A DNA stretch of 64,000 nt from Lewinellaceae bacterium. GTDB taxonomy: Bacteria; Bacteroidota; Bacteroidia; Chitinophagales; Saprospiraceae. Location of the stretch: assembly GCA_020636225.1 (NCBI GenBank), contig JACJYI010000004.1, positions 434,001 to 498,000 of the forward strand. Direction: 5' to 3'. The notes beneath the pieces were generated by a model. It did not search any database and had not been told where the DNA came from. It saw nothing but the letters and a program-made list of their open reading frames with translations. This document shows positions 23,378 through 32,541 of the stretch, one piece after another. The translations under genes were made by a program, and so were the position numbers. Each line of letters begins with the position of its first letter. The stretch's first letter is position 1.

Positions 23378-24385
23378 ATGTCTCGTTCTATCTTCCATTG
23401 CATCGACGCTCATACCTGTGGCAACCCTGTCCGGGTCGTGAAGGAGGGTGGCCCCGTTTTGAATGGAGAAACCATGGCCGAAAAACGGCTGGACTTCCTG
23501 GCCCATCATGATTGGATCCGGAAAGGGTTGATGTTCGAACCGAGAGGTCATGACATGATGTCCGGGTCCATCTTGTATCCGCCCCATGATCCGGCCAATG
23601 ATGCGGCGATCCTGTTTATTGAAACCAGCGGCTGCCTGCCCATGTGCGGGCATGGTACCATCGGGACCATTACCGTGGCCATTGAGCAAGGCTTGATCAT
23701 GCCCAAGGAGCCGGGCATTGTCCGGCTGGAGGCTCCGGCCGGGCTGATCCTGGTGAGCTATGACCAACTGCCCTCCGGAAAGGTTCGATCGGTGCGACTA
23801 ACCAATGTCCCGTCCTTTCTGGCTGCTGCCGGGCTGGAGATCGATGCACCCGGACTTGGCCCCATCCGGGTAGATATCGCCTACGGGGGGAACTTCTATG
23901 CCATCATCGATCCTCAGGAGCACTATACGGATCTGGCCGACTATGCCCTGTCTGACCTGATCGCCTGGAGCCCGGAATTGCGCCGGCGGCTGAATGATCG
24001 ATACACCATGGTCCATCCCGAGCGGGAGGACATCCGGGGCATCAGCCATATCCTGTGGACCGGGAAGCCGACTGTACAAGGGGCGACAGCCCGGAATGCG
24101 GTCTTCTACGGGGAGAAGGCCATCGACCGATCACCTTGCGGGACCGGAACGTCGGCCAGGATGGCCCAGTGGGCCGCCATGGGAAAATTGCATCCCGATG
24201 AGCCCTTTATCCATGAATCGGTCATTGGCAGCCTGTTCACCGGTCGGATCGAGCAGTTGACCCAGGTCGGCGAGGTCCCGGCCATCATCCCCTCCATTGA
24301 AGGATGGGCCGTCGTCACCGGGTTCAATACCATCCATATCGACCCGGAGGAGGATCCGTTCGCGTATGGGTTTACGGTGGGGTAG
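23378..24385 (+). CDS. 4-hydroxyproline 2-epimerase (proline racemase family)
   Basis: A 335-residue proline-racemase-family enzyme. Both catalytic cysteines are present, Cys90 in PMCGHGTIG and Cys254 in RSPCGTGTSA; the dehydratase branch of the family has Thr in the second position, so this is a racemase/epimerase. The GHGTIG rather than GHAT-type signature and the neighbouring deaminase and KGSADH favour 4-hydroxyproline as substrate: trans-4-hydroxy-L-proline to cis-4-hydroxy-D-proline. The D-hydroxyproline dehydrogenase that would link it to the deaminase is not in the window. Start ATG at 23378 follows a TTAACCTCCTCCTG sequence. Confidence 0.92.
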   Translation: MSRSIFHCIDAHTCGNPVRVVKEGGPVLNGETMAEKRLDFLAHHDWIRKGLMFEPRGHDMMSGSILYPPHDPANDAAILFIETSGCLPMCGHGTIGTITVAIEQGLIMPKEPGIVRLEAPAGLILVSYDQLPSGKVRSVRLTNVPSFLAAAGLEIDAPGLGPIRVDIAYGGNFYAIIDPQEHYTDLADYALSDLIAWSPELRRRLNDRYTMVHPEREDIRGISHILWTGKPTVQGATARNAVFYGEKAIDRSPCGTGTSARMAQWAAMGKLHPDEPFIHESVIGSLFTGRIEQLTQVGEVPAIIPSIEGWAVVTGFNTIHIDPEEDPFAYGFTVG

Positions 24386-25047
24386 GGAAACCATTGAAAT
24401 GGTTTCTGATGAGGTTTGAATCAGATAACCCAGGGTTGACCTCCTACGGCGGTCAGGAAACCCTGGGCTACGTCGTTCCTTGTTTCACAGATACCCACAT
24501 ATGGATGTGAACAATATTTCCAAAGGTTTACCTCCTCCCGGCGGCCAGGAAATCATGGGATACGCCGTTTCTTGTTTCACAGATACCAATATATGGATGG
24601 TGATATTATCAGCAATCATGGCCGTTCATCTTCATCTCTCCGAAGGTTACCTTGATTATCCTCCTTTGGCAGTAGGTACCACCTGGGTTATATCATTTTA
24701 TGTTTCACAGAGTTATTATAGATGTTGAAGCTCTAAACATCATGGCTCGGAATCCTCATTTCTCCGTAGGTTACCCTGCTTGATCTCCGATGGTGGTCAG
24801 GATATTCTTGGCTACATTATTCTTGTTTCACAGAAATCAATATGAGGATGTGGAAAAGCTTTATTCACAGTAGTTGGATAGCCACTTGTTCTCAAATCTG
24901 AATACGTCGTAGCCCCGGGTTTTCTTTATCCACCGCAGGAGGCTTTACTCCCGGGAGAAAGGCAACCCCGTGTGTTTCCAACCTGAAAACGATGTAGCCC
25001 CGGGTTTTAACCCGGGGTCTAAGGGCAAAAACTATCCGGGAATGGTT
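24386..25047. repeat. REP-like palindromes and degenerate repeats upstream of the RAYT gene
   Basis: No gene. It holds a REP-like palindrome GAAACCATTGAAATGGTTTC (24387-24406), then four degenerate ~90-130-bp units that each contain TGTTTCACAG (24481, 24573, 24701, 24834). A fifth unit lies at 25636. The first unit includes an inverted CCCAGGGTT ... AACCCTGGG. Further on are CCCCGGGTTTTAACCCGGGG (24998-25017) and GGGAATGGTTTTAACCATTTCCC from 25038. These are the kind of palindromes mobilised by RAYT transposases. Confidence 0.7.
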
Positions 25048-25488
25048 TTAACCATTTCCCTCCCCCAGTCCATGAAGCTTGAGGAACCCGGTATATTCCT
25101 CCTTAAATGTCATGGTACGATGATGCTCTTTTTGGGTAAGAATATAATGCCGAATATGGTCGACCTGTGACTTGCTCACCGTAAAGGCTGCGTACCCGGA
25201 TTGCCAGGCGAATTTATTCGACAAGAAATCCTGTTGATTGATCCAATGTGAGACCCCTCCCTTGATCTGTTTCATGACATCGGCAATGGAACGTTTTGGA
25301 TCCATCCGGAATAACAGATGCACATGATCGGGCATGCCGCCAATTTCCAGGAGTGGGCATGAAAGATCGTCAAACTGGAGTTTGAATTGTTCGTAGATAT
25401 TTTTCTCAAATGCGGGTTGGATCAAATTCTGGTTGTCCTTGGTATGGAATACCGCATGAACGATCAACTGGGTATAGGTTTGGCCCAT
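25048..25488 (-). CDS. REP-associated tyrosine transposase (RAYT, IS200/IS605-like TnpA)
   Basis: A 146-residue single-domain Y1 transposase (HUH family). The metal-binding HUH motif is H55-V-H57 in MPDHVHLLF, and the nucleophilic tyrosine is Tyr115 in HIRHYILTQKEHH. Both are in the order and spacing expected, and length matches full IS200-type TnpA, so it looks intact. The gene is bounded by related palindromes (25038-25060 on one side, 25542-25561 on the other), the usual arrangement for RAYTs that spread REP sequences. No accessory TnpB is present. Confidence 0.88.
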   Translation of the reverse strand: MGQTYTQLIVHAVFHTKDNQNLIQPAFEKNIYEQFKLQFDDLSCPLLEIGGMPDHVHLLFRMDPKRSIADVMKQIKGGVSHWINQQDFLSNKFAWQSGYAAFTVSKSQVDHIRHYILTQKEHHRTMTFKEEYTGFLKLHGLGEGNG

Positions 25489-26158
25489 GAAAGTCGCATT
25501 TGCCTCTAAAATAATACATGCTCTCTAGAGGTGAAAAGGGGGAAACCATTAAAATGGTTTCTCATAATGTTCGAATCAGATTACCCAGGGTTAACCTCCT
25601 ACGGCGGTCAGGAAACCCTGGGCTACGTCGTTCTTTGTTTCACACTTATCTATATGAGGATGTGGACAAGGCTTTTGTCAAGGTCATGAATGACCATGTT
25701 GGAGATACCTGTATTTTACCTGGCTCCCGGGTTCGACAATCAACAACATAACAAACATGGAGGTCAAAAAATGACGTTCCAATCTCGACTGTAGATACGA
25801 TGATTCACCACCCATGCCCACCATTCTCCCTGAAAAAGGCGTAGCCCGGGGCTTTCTTTATCTGCCGCAGAATGCTTTATCGCGATTGAAGGACAATCCA
25901 ATGCCTTTCCAACATGAAAACGATGTAGCCCCGGGTTTTAGCCATTTCCCTCCCGACATGGTTGCCCAAAACCATAGTTGGTCCTGAAAGGTCTACGGCA
26001 TGGTTATTTGCCCCGAGCATTCGCTGGGAATGACCAATTCTCACGCGCCATTTCCCTACCCAATCCTGAAACCGTGGTAGCCCGGGGTTTCAACCCCGGG
26101 TTAAAATTCAACCTGAATCAGGGAATGGTTTTAACCATTTCCCTCGTTCACCCGGGGC
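25489..26158. repeat. REP-like palindrome field between RAYT and parC
   Basis: No credible gene. It carries the palindrome GAAACCATTAAAATGGTTTC (25542-25561), the fifth TGTTTCACA unit with CCCAGGGTT/AACCCTGGG (25580-25645), CCCGGGGTTTCAACCCCGGG (26081-26100), and GGGAATGGTTTTAACCATTTCCC (about 26121-26144) next to the parC stop. Partial half-sites (GTAGCCCCGGGTTTTAGCC at about 25925) lie between. The last palindrome may also end parC transcripts. Confidence 0.7.
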
Positions 26159-28753
26159 CTACTCCTCCTCGCCGAACAGGTCGCCCTGCTTGCTATCCAC
26201 ATCGAATTCGATCGTATCGCCGGGATGGTACTTCTCTGCCTGGGCGGCAGCCGCTTCGGAGAGCTGGATCTTGTCCAGGGGGTAGGGGACCAGCTGGTTG
26301 CCCAGGGCCTTCCAACCCTTGATATCCACGATATCGGTCAGATTGGCGATCTCATGCTGCTTGATCTTCTTCTTGTCGCGATACCAATATTCCACTTCCG
26401 GATCAGGAAGGATACTCGCAAAATACAACCGACTGTTCCGATGGTCGGTGAGATAGGAGAATTTCTGGCCGGTGGTGGATGTCTCGATCTGGAAGCGCTT
26501 GACCAGGGTCCATCCCTTGTTGCCGTCATAGTGGACGGCGGAAATGACCATGTCCGGATGATATTTCCGGATCTCGATCACCGTAGTGGGGTCATAGCGG
26601 TTGGTCAGATCGAAATCAGTGATCTCGTAGGTGCCATCCATGTAGAGGGCCAGGATCTGGTCGCCCGTGTCGAAGGCGCCGAGATACTTGCCGCGTTCTT
26701 CCGTGTTCAGTCGACCGCTGGCCTCATCCATCCAGGCTTCCTGAGCTCCCAGCGTGGACTTGCCCAGACCGATCTGCTGGATCTTCTTGACCGGATACTT
26801 GGTCAGGATATTCCCCTGGGAACTGCGGCTCTTGATGGCCAGTTCGGCAAAATCGAATTCGAACTGCTTGATCTTGGCCCGGCAGTTGGGCGACAGGGTC
26901 ACTTCGATGACCTCCGATTCGCCGTTGGGCTGGACGGAGAAATACAGCACCTTGCTGTACTTCGTGCCCTTGGTAAGGGGGTACTCCTTGTCGCGGGTCA
27001 CGGAGGTGACATTGAACCGCTTGACGTAGGCATTCCCACTGTCGCCGTCAAAATAGACAAGGTGGTACGTGGTGCGGTCGTCCTTCTTGTTCCACACACC
27101 GACGTGGATGACGTCCTTCCCAACAAAAACCTTCTCATCGATCCGCACCACGCTGAAGGTGCCATCCTTCCGGAAGGCAATGATATCGTCAATGTCGGAA
27201 CAATCGCAGACGAACTCGTCCTTCTTGAGGCCCATCCCGATAAAGCCCTCCTTCCTATTGACGTAGAGCTTGGCATTGTTGGCCACAACCTGTCGGGCCT
27301 CAATGGTCTCCAGGGAGGTGATGCGGGTACGGCGTTCCTTGCCCTTCCCGTATTTGGCCTTCAGGTTCTTGTACCACTCAATACTGTAGTCCGTGAGGTG
27401 GGCGAGGTGATGCTTCACTTCTTCCAGGTCGGCCTCGATCTGGGCGATCAGTTCATCCGCCTTGAAGCTGTTGTACTTACTGATGCGCTTGATGCGGATC
27501 TCGGTCAGGCGGACCAGGTCATCCTCGGTGAGTTCGCGCATGAGGGGCACCCGCTTGTCGTTTGCCGCCGGTTTCATGTCCGGTGTCCGGACAAACTTTC
27601 GCAGTCCGGAATCGATGGCCTCCAGGACAGCCTCCCAGGTCTCGCATTCCTCGATGTCGTGGTAGATGCGGTTCTCGATGAAGATCTTCTCCAGGCTGGC
27701 AAAATGCCATTTCTCCTCCAGTTCGCCCTGCTTGATCTCCAGTTCGCGGCCGAGCAGGGTACGGGTCTGCTGGGTGTTGTAGCGCAGGATCTCCTCGACG
27801 GTCAAGAAGTGGGGCTTGTCCTCCACGATCACGCAGGCATTGGGGGAAATGGACACCTCGCAATTGGTGAAGGCATAGAGGGCATCCATAGTCACCTCAG
27901 GGGAGACACCGGCCTGGAGCTCGATCTGGATCTCCACATGCTCGGCCGTATTGTCGATGATGCGCTTGATCTTGATCTTGCCCTTGTCGTTGGCCTTGAC
28001 GATGGAATCGATCAGCGAACCCGTGGTCACGCCATAAGGCAGCTCGCGGATAATGAGGGTCTTCTTGTCGGGATTTTCCAACGTGGCCCGGACCTTGACC
28101 CGGCTGCCCCGGCCCCCGCCGTTGTATTCGCTGACATCGATCTGCCCACCTGTGTCAAAATCGGGGTAGAGCTCGAACTTCTTCCCCTGGAGGATCTTGA
28201 TGGAGGCATCGATCAGCTCGTTGAAGTTATGCGGCAGGATCTTGGTGGACAGTCCCACGGCGATCCCTTCCACCCCCTGGGAGAGCAGGATGGGAAACTT
28301 GGACGGCAAGGCGATCGGCTCCTTCTTCCGGCCGTCATAGGACAGCTGCCAATTGGTCGTCTGGGGATTGAACAGCACCTCCAGGGCGAACTTCGTCAAT
28401 CGGGCCTCGATATACCGCGAGGCTGCCGCCCCATCGCCGGTACGGACATCACCCCAGTTGCCCTGGGGGTCGATCAGGAGGTCCTTCTGGCCCAGGTTGA
28501 CCAGGGCATCACCGATGGCGGCATCCCCGTGCGGATGGTACTGCATGGTTTGGCCGATGATGTTGGCCACCTTGTGGAAACGGCCGTCATCCATCTCCTT
28601 CATGGCATGGAGGATGCGCCGCTGGACAGGTTTCAACCCGTCTTCGATGGCCGGTACGGCCCGCTCGAGGATCACGTAGGAGGCATAATCGAGGAAGTAC
28701 TCTTCGTACATTCCGGACAGGGTCTGCAATTCTTCACCCTTGTTGGTGGCCAT
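26159..28753 (-). CDS. parC: DNA topoisomerase IV subunit A
   Basis: An 864-residue type IIA topoisomerase A subunit that breaks and rejoins DNA in chromosome decatenation. The catalytic tyrosine is Tyr114 in AAASRYIEARLT. The N-terminal YASYVILERAVPAIEDGLKPVQRRIL, HPHGDAAIGDALV and the tower/coiled-coil region are all recognisable. The C-terminal ~300 residues form the propeller-like domain (SRSSQGNILTKYPVKKI and similar). The QGNILTKYPV-type motif and overall length fit ParC of Bacteroidota better than GyrA. parE is not adjacent. The stop lies beside a REP-like palindrome. Confidence 0.9.
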   Translation of the reverse strand: MATNKGEELQTLSGMYEEYFLDYASYVILERAVPAIEDGLKPVQRRILHAMKEMDDGRFHKVANIIGQTMQYHPHGDAAIGDALVNLGQKDLLIDPQGNWGDVRTGDGAAASRYIEARLTKFALEVLFNPQTTNWQLSYDGRKKEPIALPSKFPILLSQGVEGIAVGLSTKILPHNFNELIDASIKILQGKKFELYPDFDTGGQIDVSEYNGGGRGSRVKVRATLENPDKKTLIIRELPYGVTTGSLIDSIVKANDKGKIKIKRIIDNTAEHVEIQIELQAGVSPEVTMDALYAFTNCEVSISPNACVIVEDKPHFLTVEEILRYNTQQTRTLLGRELEIKQGELEEKWHFASLEKIFIENRIYHDIEECETWEAVLEAIDSGLRKFVRTPDMKPAANDKRVPLMRELTEDDLVRLTEIRIKRISKYNSFKADELIAQIEADLEEVKHHLAHLTDYSIEWYKNLKAKYGKGKERRTRITSLETIEARQVVANNAKLYVNRKEGFIGMGLKKDEFVCDCSDIDDIIAFRKDGTFSVVRIDEKVFVGKDVIHVGVWNKKDDRTTYHLVYFDGDSGNAYVKRFNVTSVTRDKEYPLTKGTKYSKVLYFSVQPNGESEVIEVTLSPNCRAKIKQFEFDFAELAIKSRSSQGNILTKYPVKKIQQIGLGKSTLGAQEAWMDEASGRLNTEERGKYLGAFDTGDQILALYMDGTYEITDFDLTNRYDPTTVIEIRKYHPDMVISAVHYDGNKGWTLVKRFQIETSTTGQKFSYLTDHRNSRLYFASILPDPEVEYWYRDKKKIKQHEIANLTDIVDIKGWKALGNQLVPYPLDKIQLSEAAAAQAEKYHPGDTIEFDVDSKQGDLFGEEE

Positions 28754-29127
28754 GGGATCTGGTGTTTAGGGGGGTAAAAATAGGGAAAAGACCCATCTGT
28801 GAGGGCCAGAGAAGCAACGACCCGACCCACACGAGTCGATGACCACAATAATGCACCTGGCGAACTCAGGTACACCGGACACCTGCCATCCATCGAAGAC
28901 AACGCCCCATTGGCAAAGCTACACGGATCATCAAAGGGAAAAAACAAGGCCCTCTCTTGAACATATGCCATGATCCTGACTATATTACCTTGGTGTTCAC
29001 GAAGGTTCCATACGGTTCTGAAGTAGCGGATACACCACAAATAGACGGTGTTTGCGAATGTTTCGTGCTGATGGAATAGGAAAAAACGCTACTGGAGTAG
29101 CGCAAACACAGATGTTAGCATCCATAA
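28754..29127. other. Intergenic stretch between parC and an AT-rich accessory block
   Basis: No gene recognised. It contains a TATTTTTA sequence about 20 bases before the parC ATG that may act as its -7 element. A small hairpin, CGCTACTGGAGTAGCG (about 29087-29102), lies near the AT-rich gene. The base composition changes from GC-rich to AT-rich here, marking a boundary. Confidence 0.4.
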
Positions 29128-30030
29128 ATGAATACATTATCAGACATATTAACAGTTAGTCGTAAGAATGAAATAAATATTTTAACGATCGATACCACAA
29201 GGTCGAACCTTATGGGGTATGAAAGAAACCCAAAACTCAGCGAGCAAATTTCAAATTGGGAACTATATAGACCTTTTGCTGAAAAATATGGACTAATACT
29301 AACGATGTATGTTGAAGACTTTATTTCAATTTATGTTCTTTCTCAATTGTTAAGGGAATATGCCTTAATCTGTCATCCTGATGAACAAAGTGAAAGTTCA
29401 TCACTAAATAATCTAAATTTAAAAACAAAATTCGCAAAATGGATTTGCAAAACATGCATATATTACGATAAAGATTATAATTATACTGTCGATTTTGAAG
29501 AATTTAATGACAGTGGCTTTAACCCCGCATTCAAATGGTCTGACTTAGAAAAAACAGTCAAGGGAAGTATAGCAAGTAAAATGATAAACAAGATAAAATT
29601 CGTCTATCAACAGACTAAAGCCCATGTTTCGGAATCAAAAATGTATTATTTACTAAATTCCGAGCATGTACATCAAGCTGTAATTTGCGGTGGAAATTCT
29701 GATGTTTATAAATGCCCAAACTATATTGGATATAAAACTGAAATTCAAGAGCAAAAGATAAAAGATATTCTTAGAAATGCTAAAAAACCCAAACTTGGAG
29801 ATATTTTAGAATATGCACATTTTTACGCATTAGATTTTAAAGGTGAAGATTTGGGATATGCAAGGCATCTCAAGATCTATTCCAAATCTGACTTATCAGG
29901 TCTTAAGAGCAGATTAGAAGAAAGTTTTACGCCGTTTGCTAAAGAATTCAAGAGAATAAGTTTGGAGTGCGAAAATTTAGATCAATTTGAGATTAAAATG
30001 AACATATTATTAAAGGAATACGGATGCTAG
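29128..30030 (+). CDS. Hypothetical AT-rich accessory protein
   Basis: A 300-residue protein I do not recognise. It has no signal peptide or membrane segment, is rich in Lys, Ile and Asn, and is likely cytoplasmic. Features include a Cys pair in WICKTCIYYD (about 109-117) and a second CGGNSDVYKCPNY segment (about 190-202), which could bind a metal. Codon use is far more AT-rich than parC or the BI-1 gene, suggesting acquisition. It starts a run of small genes on the same strand. Confidence 0.55.
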   Translation: MNTLSDILTVSRKNEINILTIDTTRSNLMGYERNPKLSEQISNWELYRPFAEKYGLILTMYVEDFISIYVLSQLLREYALICHPDEQSESSSLNNLNLKTKFAKWICKTCIYYDKDYNYTVDFEEFNDSGFNPAFKWSDLEKTVKGSIASKMINKIKFVYQQTKAHVSESKMYYLLNSEHVHQAVICGGNSDVYKCPNYIGYKTEIQEQKIKDILRNAKKPKLGDILEYAHFYALDFKGEDLGYARHLKIYSKSDLSGLKSRLEESFTPFAKEFKRISLECENLDQFEIKMNILLKEYGC

Positions 30031-30117
30031 CAAGTGATATGAGATCAGATTGGCTAGCGCCAAATCCGCTCCATATCCCAGAACCGTTGTGCGTAAGCTG
30101 CAAAACATAATCTAACA

Positions 30118-30630
30118 ATGGAATTTAAGTATAGAAAAGGAACAATAAAAGACAAAGGCAAATTGCAAGAATTAGGTGTTCTTTCTTATAGCCAGCATCA
30201 GCAAGCTATGACCCCAGAGAATTGGAACAAATACAGCTCTTTTATGTCAAATCCAGAAACCTTTGAATACTTAATGAACACTTCAACGTGTTTCTTGTGT
30301 GAATACGAAAATGAAATTATCGGAATGGCTTTTTTGGTTTCAAATGGACATCCAACCGAAATGTTTGAAGGCAAGTGGAGCTATATAAGAATGGTTGGTG
30401 TGAACCCAAGTTTTGGCGGAAAAGGTATTGCAAAGAGATTGACCAAGTTATGTATTGATTATGCGAAAGAAACAAATGAAAAATTTGTCGCATTACATAC
30501 ATCAGAATTTATGAATGCAGCAAGACATATTTATGAAGGTTTTGGCTTTCAAGTTGTCCGAGAACTTACTCGATATGATAAAAAATATTGGATATATCTT
30601 CTAAAACTTAATACAAATAGCAGTGATTGA
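30118..30630 (+). CDS. GNAT-family N-acetyltransferase
   Basis: A 170-residue protein with the GNAT fold. Motif A, which binds acetyl-CoA, is visible as RMVGVNPSFGGKGIAKRLTKLC (the Q/RxxGxG/A-like turn reads GGKGIA), and motif B follows in ALHTSEFMNAARHIYEGFGFQ. The closing TRYDKKYWIYLL is typical. Substrate unknown; such genes are common in accessory arrays. Its end overlaps the next (broken) acetyltransferase by 8 bases. AT-rich. Confidence 0.85.
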   Translation: MEFKYRKGTIKDKGKLQELGVLSYSQHQQAMTPENWNKYSSFMSNPETFEYLMNTSTCFLCEYENEIIGMAFLVSNGHPTEMFEGKWSYIRMVGVNPSFGGKGIAKRLTKLCIDYAKETNEKFVALHTSEFMNAARHIYEGFGFQVVRELTRYDKKYWIYLLKLNTNSSD

Positions 30631-31030
30631 ATACCAAATAGAAAACAAAATTTCAATAGACGAATTCAAAAGCATTTTAGTAAATTCAACATTAGGTGAA
30701 AGAAGGCCTGTGAATGATGAAGAAACACTATCTAAAATGATTGAACACGGAAATTTAATTGTTACCACAAGAGAAAATGGAAAATTAATTGGCATTGCTC
30801 GTTCATTAACAGATTTTAATTATTGCACCTAGTTATCTGACTTGGCTGTTGATGAAGATTATCAAAAAATGGGAATTGGCAAAGAATTAATTAGACAAAC
30901 AAAATTAGCTTCGCCAAAAGCCAAACTGATTCTTCTTTCTGCACCAAAAGCAGTAAATTATTATCCAAGAATTGGAATGACACAATGGGAACAATGCTAC
31001 GTTTTGGATTATATCGAAAACCTAAAATAA
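30623..31030 (+). pseudogene. GNAT-family N-acetyltransferase broken by an in-frame amber codon
   Basis: From a GTG at 30623 the frame encodes MIEYQIENKISIDEFKSIL... up to DFNYCT, then TAG at 30830-30832, and continues in the same frame as LSDLAVDEDYQKMGIGKELIRQ ... to 31030. The two parts join into one normal ~135-residue GNAT. In related proteins this position is usually Tyr (YCTYLSDLAV), so one base change from TAT or TAC made the stop. Motif A (YQKMGIGKELI) lies after the stop, so the short product should be inactive unless the amber codon is read through. Confidence 0.8.
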
Positions 31031-31036
31031 GTTCGA

Positions 31037-31375
31037 ATGATTGATTATAATGATAAAATATTTAAACCAATTGAAAATTCAGAAAATGGAGAAACATCAA
31101 GTGAAACGGTTTTTCTGTATAAACAAATTGGGAATATTTTGACTTCCGAGTATTGGGGCGGAAAAATAAAGAAGGGACATTTAATTGGTGTTGTGGATGA
31201 AAATGGAAACATAGATATGCGATACCACCAAATAAATGATAAAGATGAAATTATGACTGGAATTTGTAAATCAAAACCTGAAATTCTAAAAAATGGAAAA
31301 ATTCGATTGTACGAAAACTGGCAATGGACATCAGGAGACAAATCAAAAGGAAAATCAATAATAGAAGAACAATAA
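31037..31375 (+). CDS. Small conserved protein of the family often mislabelled N-acetylglutamate synthase
   Basis: A 112-residue protein with ENGETSSETVF, YKQIGNILTSEYWGGKIKKG, GVVDENGNIDMRYHQIN and NWQWTSGDKSKGKSIIEEQ. This pattern is a widespread Bacteroidota/Bacillota family that databases sometimes call N-acetylglutamate synthase, with no matching catalytic domain. The strand pattern (H-L-I-G-V-V-D-E-N-G-N-I) suggests a small beta-barrel. It starts 7 bases after the broken acetyltransferase and is probably cotranscribed with it. Confidence 0.7.
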   Translation: MIDYNDKIFKPIENSENGETSSETVFLYKQIGNILTSEYWGGKIKKGHLIGVVDENGNIDMRYHQINDKDEIMTGICKSKPEILKNGKIRLYENWQWTSGDKSKGKSIIEEQ

Positions 31376-31735
31376 AGCCTACGCACAACAATGGCAATAA
31401 GCAATTGGGTCGAAAGTGATACAGCGAAAAAAGGGCCCCTCTATCAACCCCACTCAATGACCAAACAAATCCTTTCAGGATTTTCACTCGAGACAACCTG
31501 CGCGATACTGCGTTATTTCTCAATCACTTAGCTATGGCTATGCTCTTTCGAAATGCCTTGTCTCACTTGGTTCTCTCTAGTGTTGGTCTATTTCGGAGGT
31601 TAATAGAAGTGCCCTAAACATATAACAAGGGTCAGTGCTAGGCCGAAAAGTTATGACTCAAAAGCCCCAACTGTTCAAATCCGAGACCATTAATGGTAAT
31701 AAAAATAATCTCGGTCAACAGAAAATGAGCATGTA
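31376..31735. other. Gene-free stretch after the acetyltransferase block
   Basis: No gene or clear signal seen. It opens with CCTACGCACAACAATGG, which resembles the complement of ACCGTTGTGCGTAA at about 30086-30099 between two upstream genes. The pair may be boundary remnants of cassette-like exchange, but this is weak. Confidence 0.35.
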
Positions 31736-32368
31736 ATGAATCACGGTATATGTCTAAGCCTGCTGTTCATTATATGCTCGGGCTGTCTCACTAACAGAGT
31801 AGTACCAAAGTATACTGTTGGAGCAACTTCATGGGCCTTTGGAAAGTATTCCTTTATTGATTCCAAAGGAGATACTATCAAAAAGCTTGATAAACATGAG
31901 TATATAATGTCTTTCACAGATACCTTTGAAACATATGCGATCTTTGGTATCCGGGGCATAAAAGACTGGTGTGCAATTGATATCCATGAGAACATTTTAT
32001 TTAAAGTAGCTAACATTCCATTAGAGGAGCCGTTATCTCCTGATCATCTGGTTGAAGACAGGATAAGAATTATTGATGCGGCCGGGAAGTATGGATTTGC
32101 AAATACTAAGGGAAAAATTGTTATTAAGCCACAGTTTGAATTCGTATCGCACTTTAATAATGGGTTTGCCATTATTGCTGAAGATTGTCACAAGGTATAT
32201 TGGAAAGATGATGAGGAAGCAGATCATGCAGAACATGAAGTCTGTAACCACTACTCACTGAATTGTAATAAGCATGGATACATTGATAAAAAGGGTAAAA
32301 TCATCAAACTTGGTAATTATACATTTGAGGAAATTCAAAAGGAGATTGGGTGGGAATCGACTTTATAA
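31736..32368 (+). CDS. WG-repeat lipoprotein
   Basis: A 210-residue protein with a lipoprotein signal (LSLLFIICSGC, Cys17). It contains WG-type repeats: KYGFANTKGKIVIKPQFEFVS is the canonical repeat, with degenerate copies at KYSFIDSKGDTI and HGYIDKKGKII. The repeats form small beta units thought to bind ligands or partners at the cell envelope. The middle has an unusual acid/His/Cys patch (DDEEADHAEHEVCNHY). AT-rich; probably acquired. Function otherwise unknown. Confidence 0.75.
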   Translation: MNHGICLSLLFIICSGCLTNRVVPKYTVGATSWAFGKYSFIDSKGDTIKKLDKHEYIMSFTDTFETYAIFGIRGIKDWCAIDIHENILFKVANIPLEEPLSPDHLVEDRIRIIDAAGKYGFANTKGKIVIKPQFEFVSHFNNGFAIIAEDCHKVYWKDDEEADHAEHEVCNHYSLNCNKHGYIDKKGKIIKLGNYTFEEIQKEIGWESTL

Positions 32369-32541
32369 AACTGCCACTAACATCGGATGCTTATGAGCAG
32401 GGCTTTCAACATTGAGAATGCAATCGTAAATTTGGAGAAAGGAATCCCATTGACAGCTTCGACAGAGTCGGCCTGTCTACGAGCATCCTCGACCGTTAGA
32501 AGTACAGTCAAAGAGATTATTCGAATCCCGAACAACCGCCC

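Noticed and set aside
26225..28777. 850-codon open frame on the plus strand opposite parC
   Set aside because: It mirrors parC almost exactly in extent, shows no domain or signal, and is a known side effect of GC-rich codon use. parC has all its motifs.
30060..30120. attC recombination site between accessory genes
   Set aside because: ATCTAAC fits one core-site consensus, but the partner GTTRRRY site and the paired arms were not found.
30842..31030. Separate small acetyltransferase-like gene
   Set aside because: It is the in-frame continuation of the frame from 30623 past an amber codon, so it is part of one broken gene.
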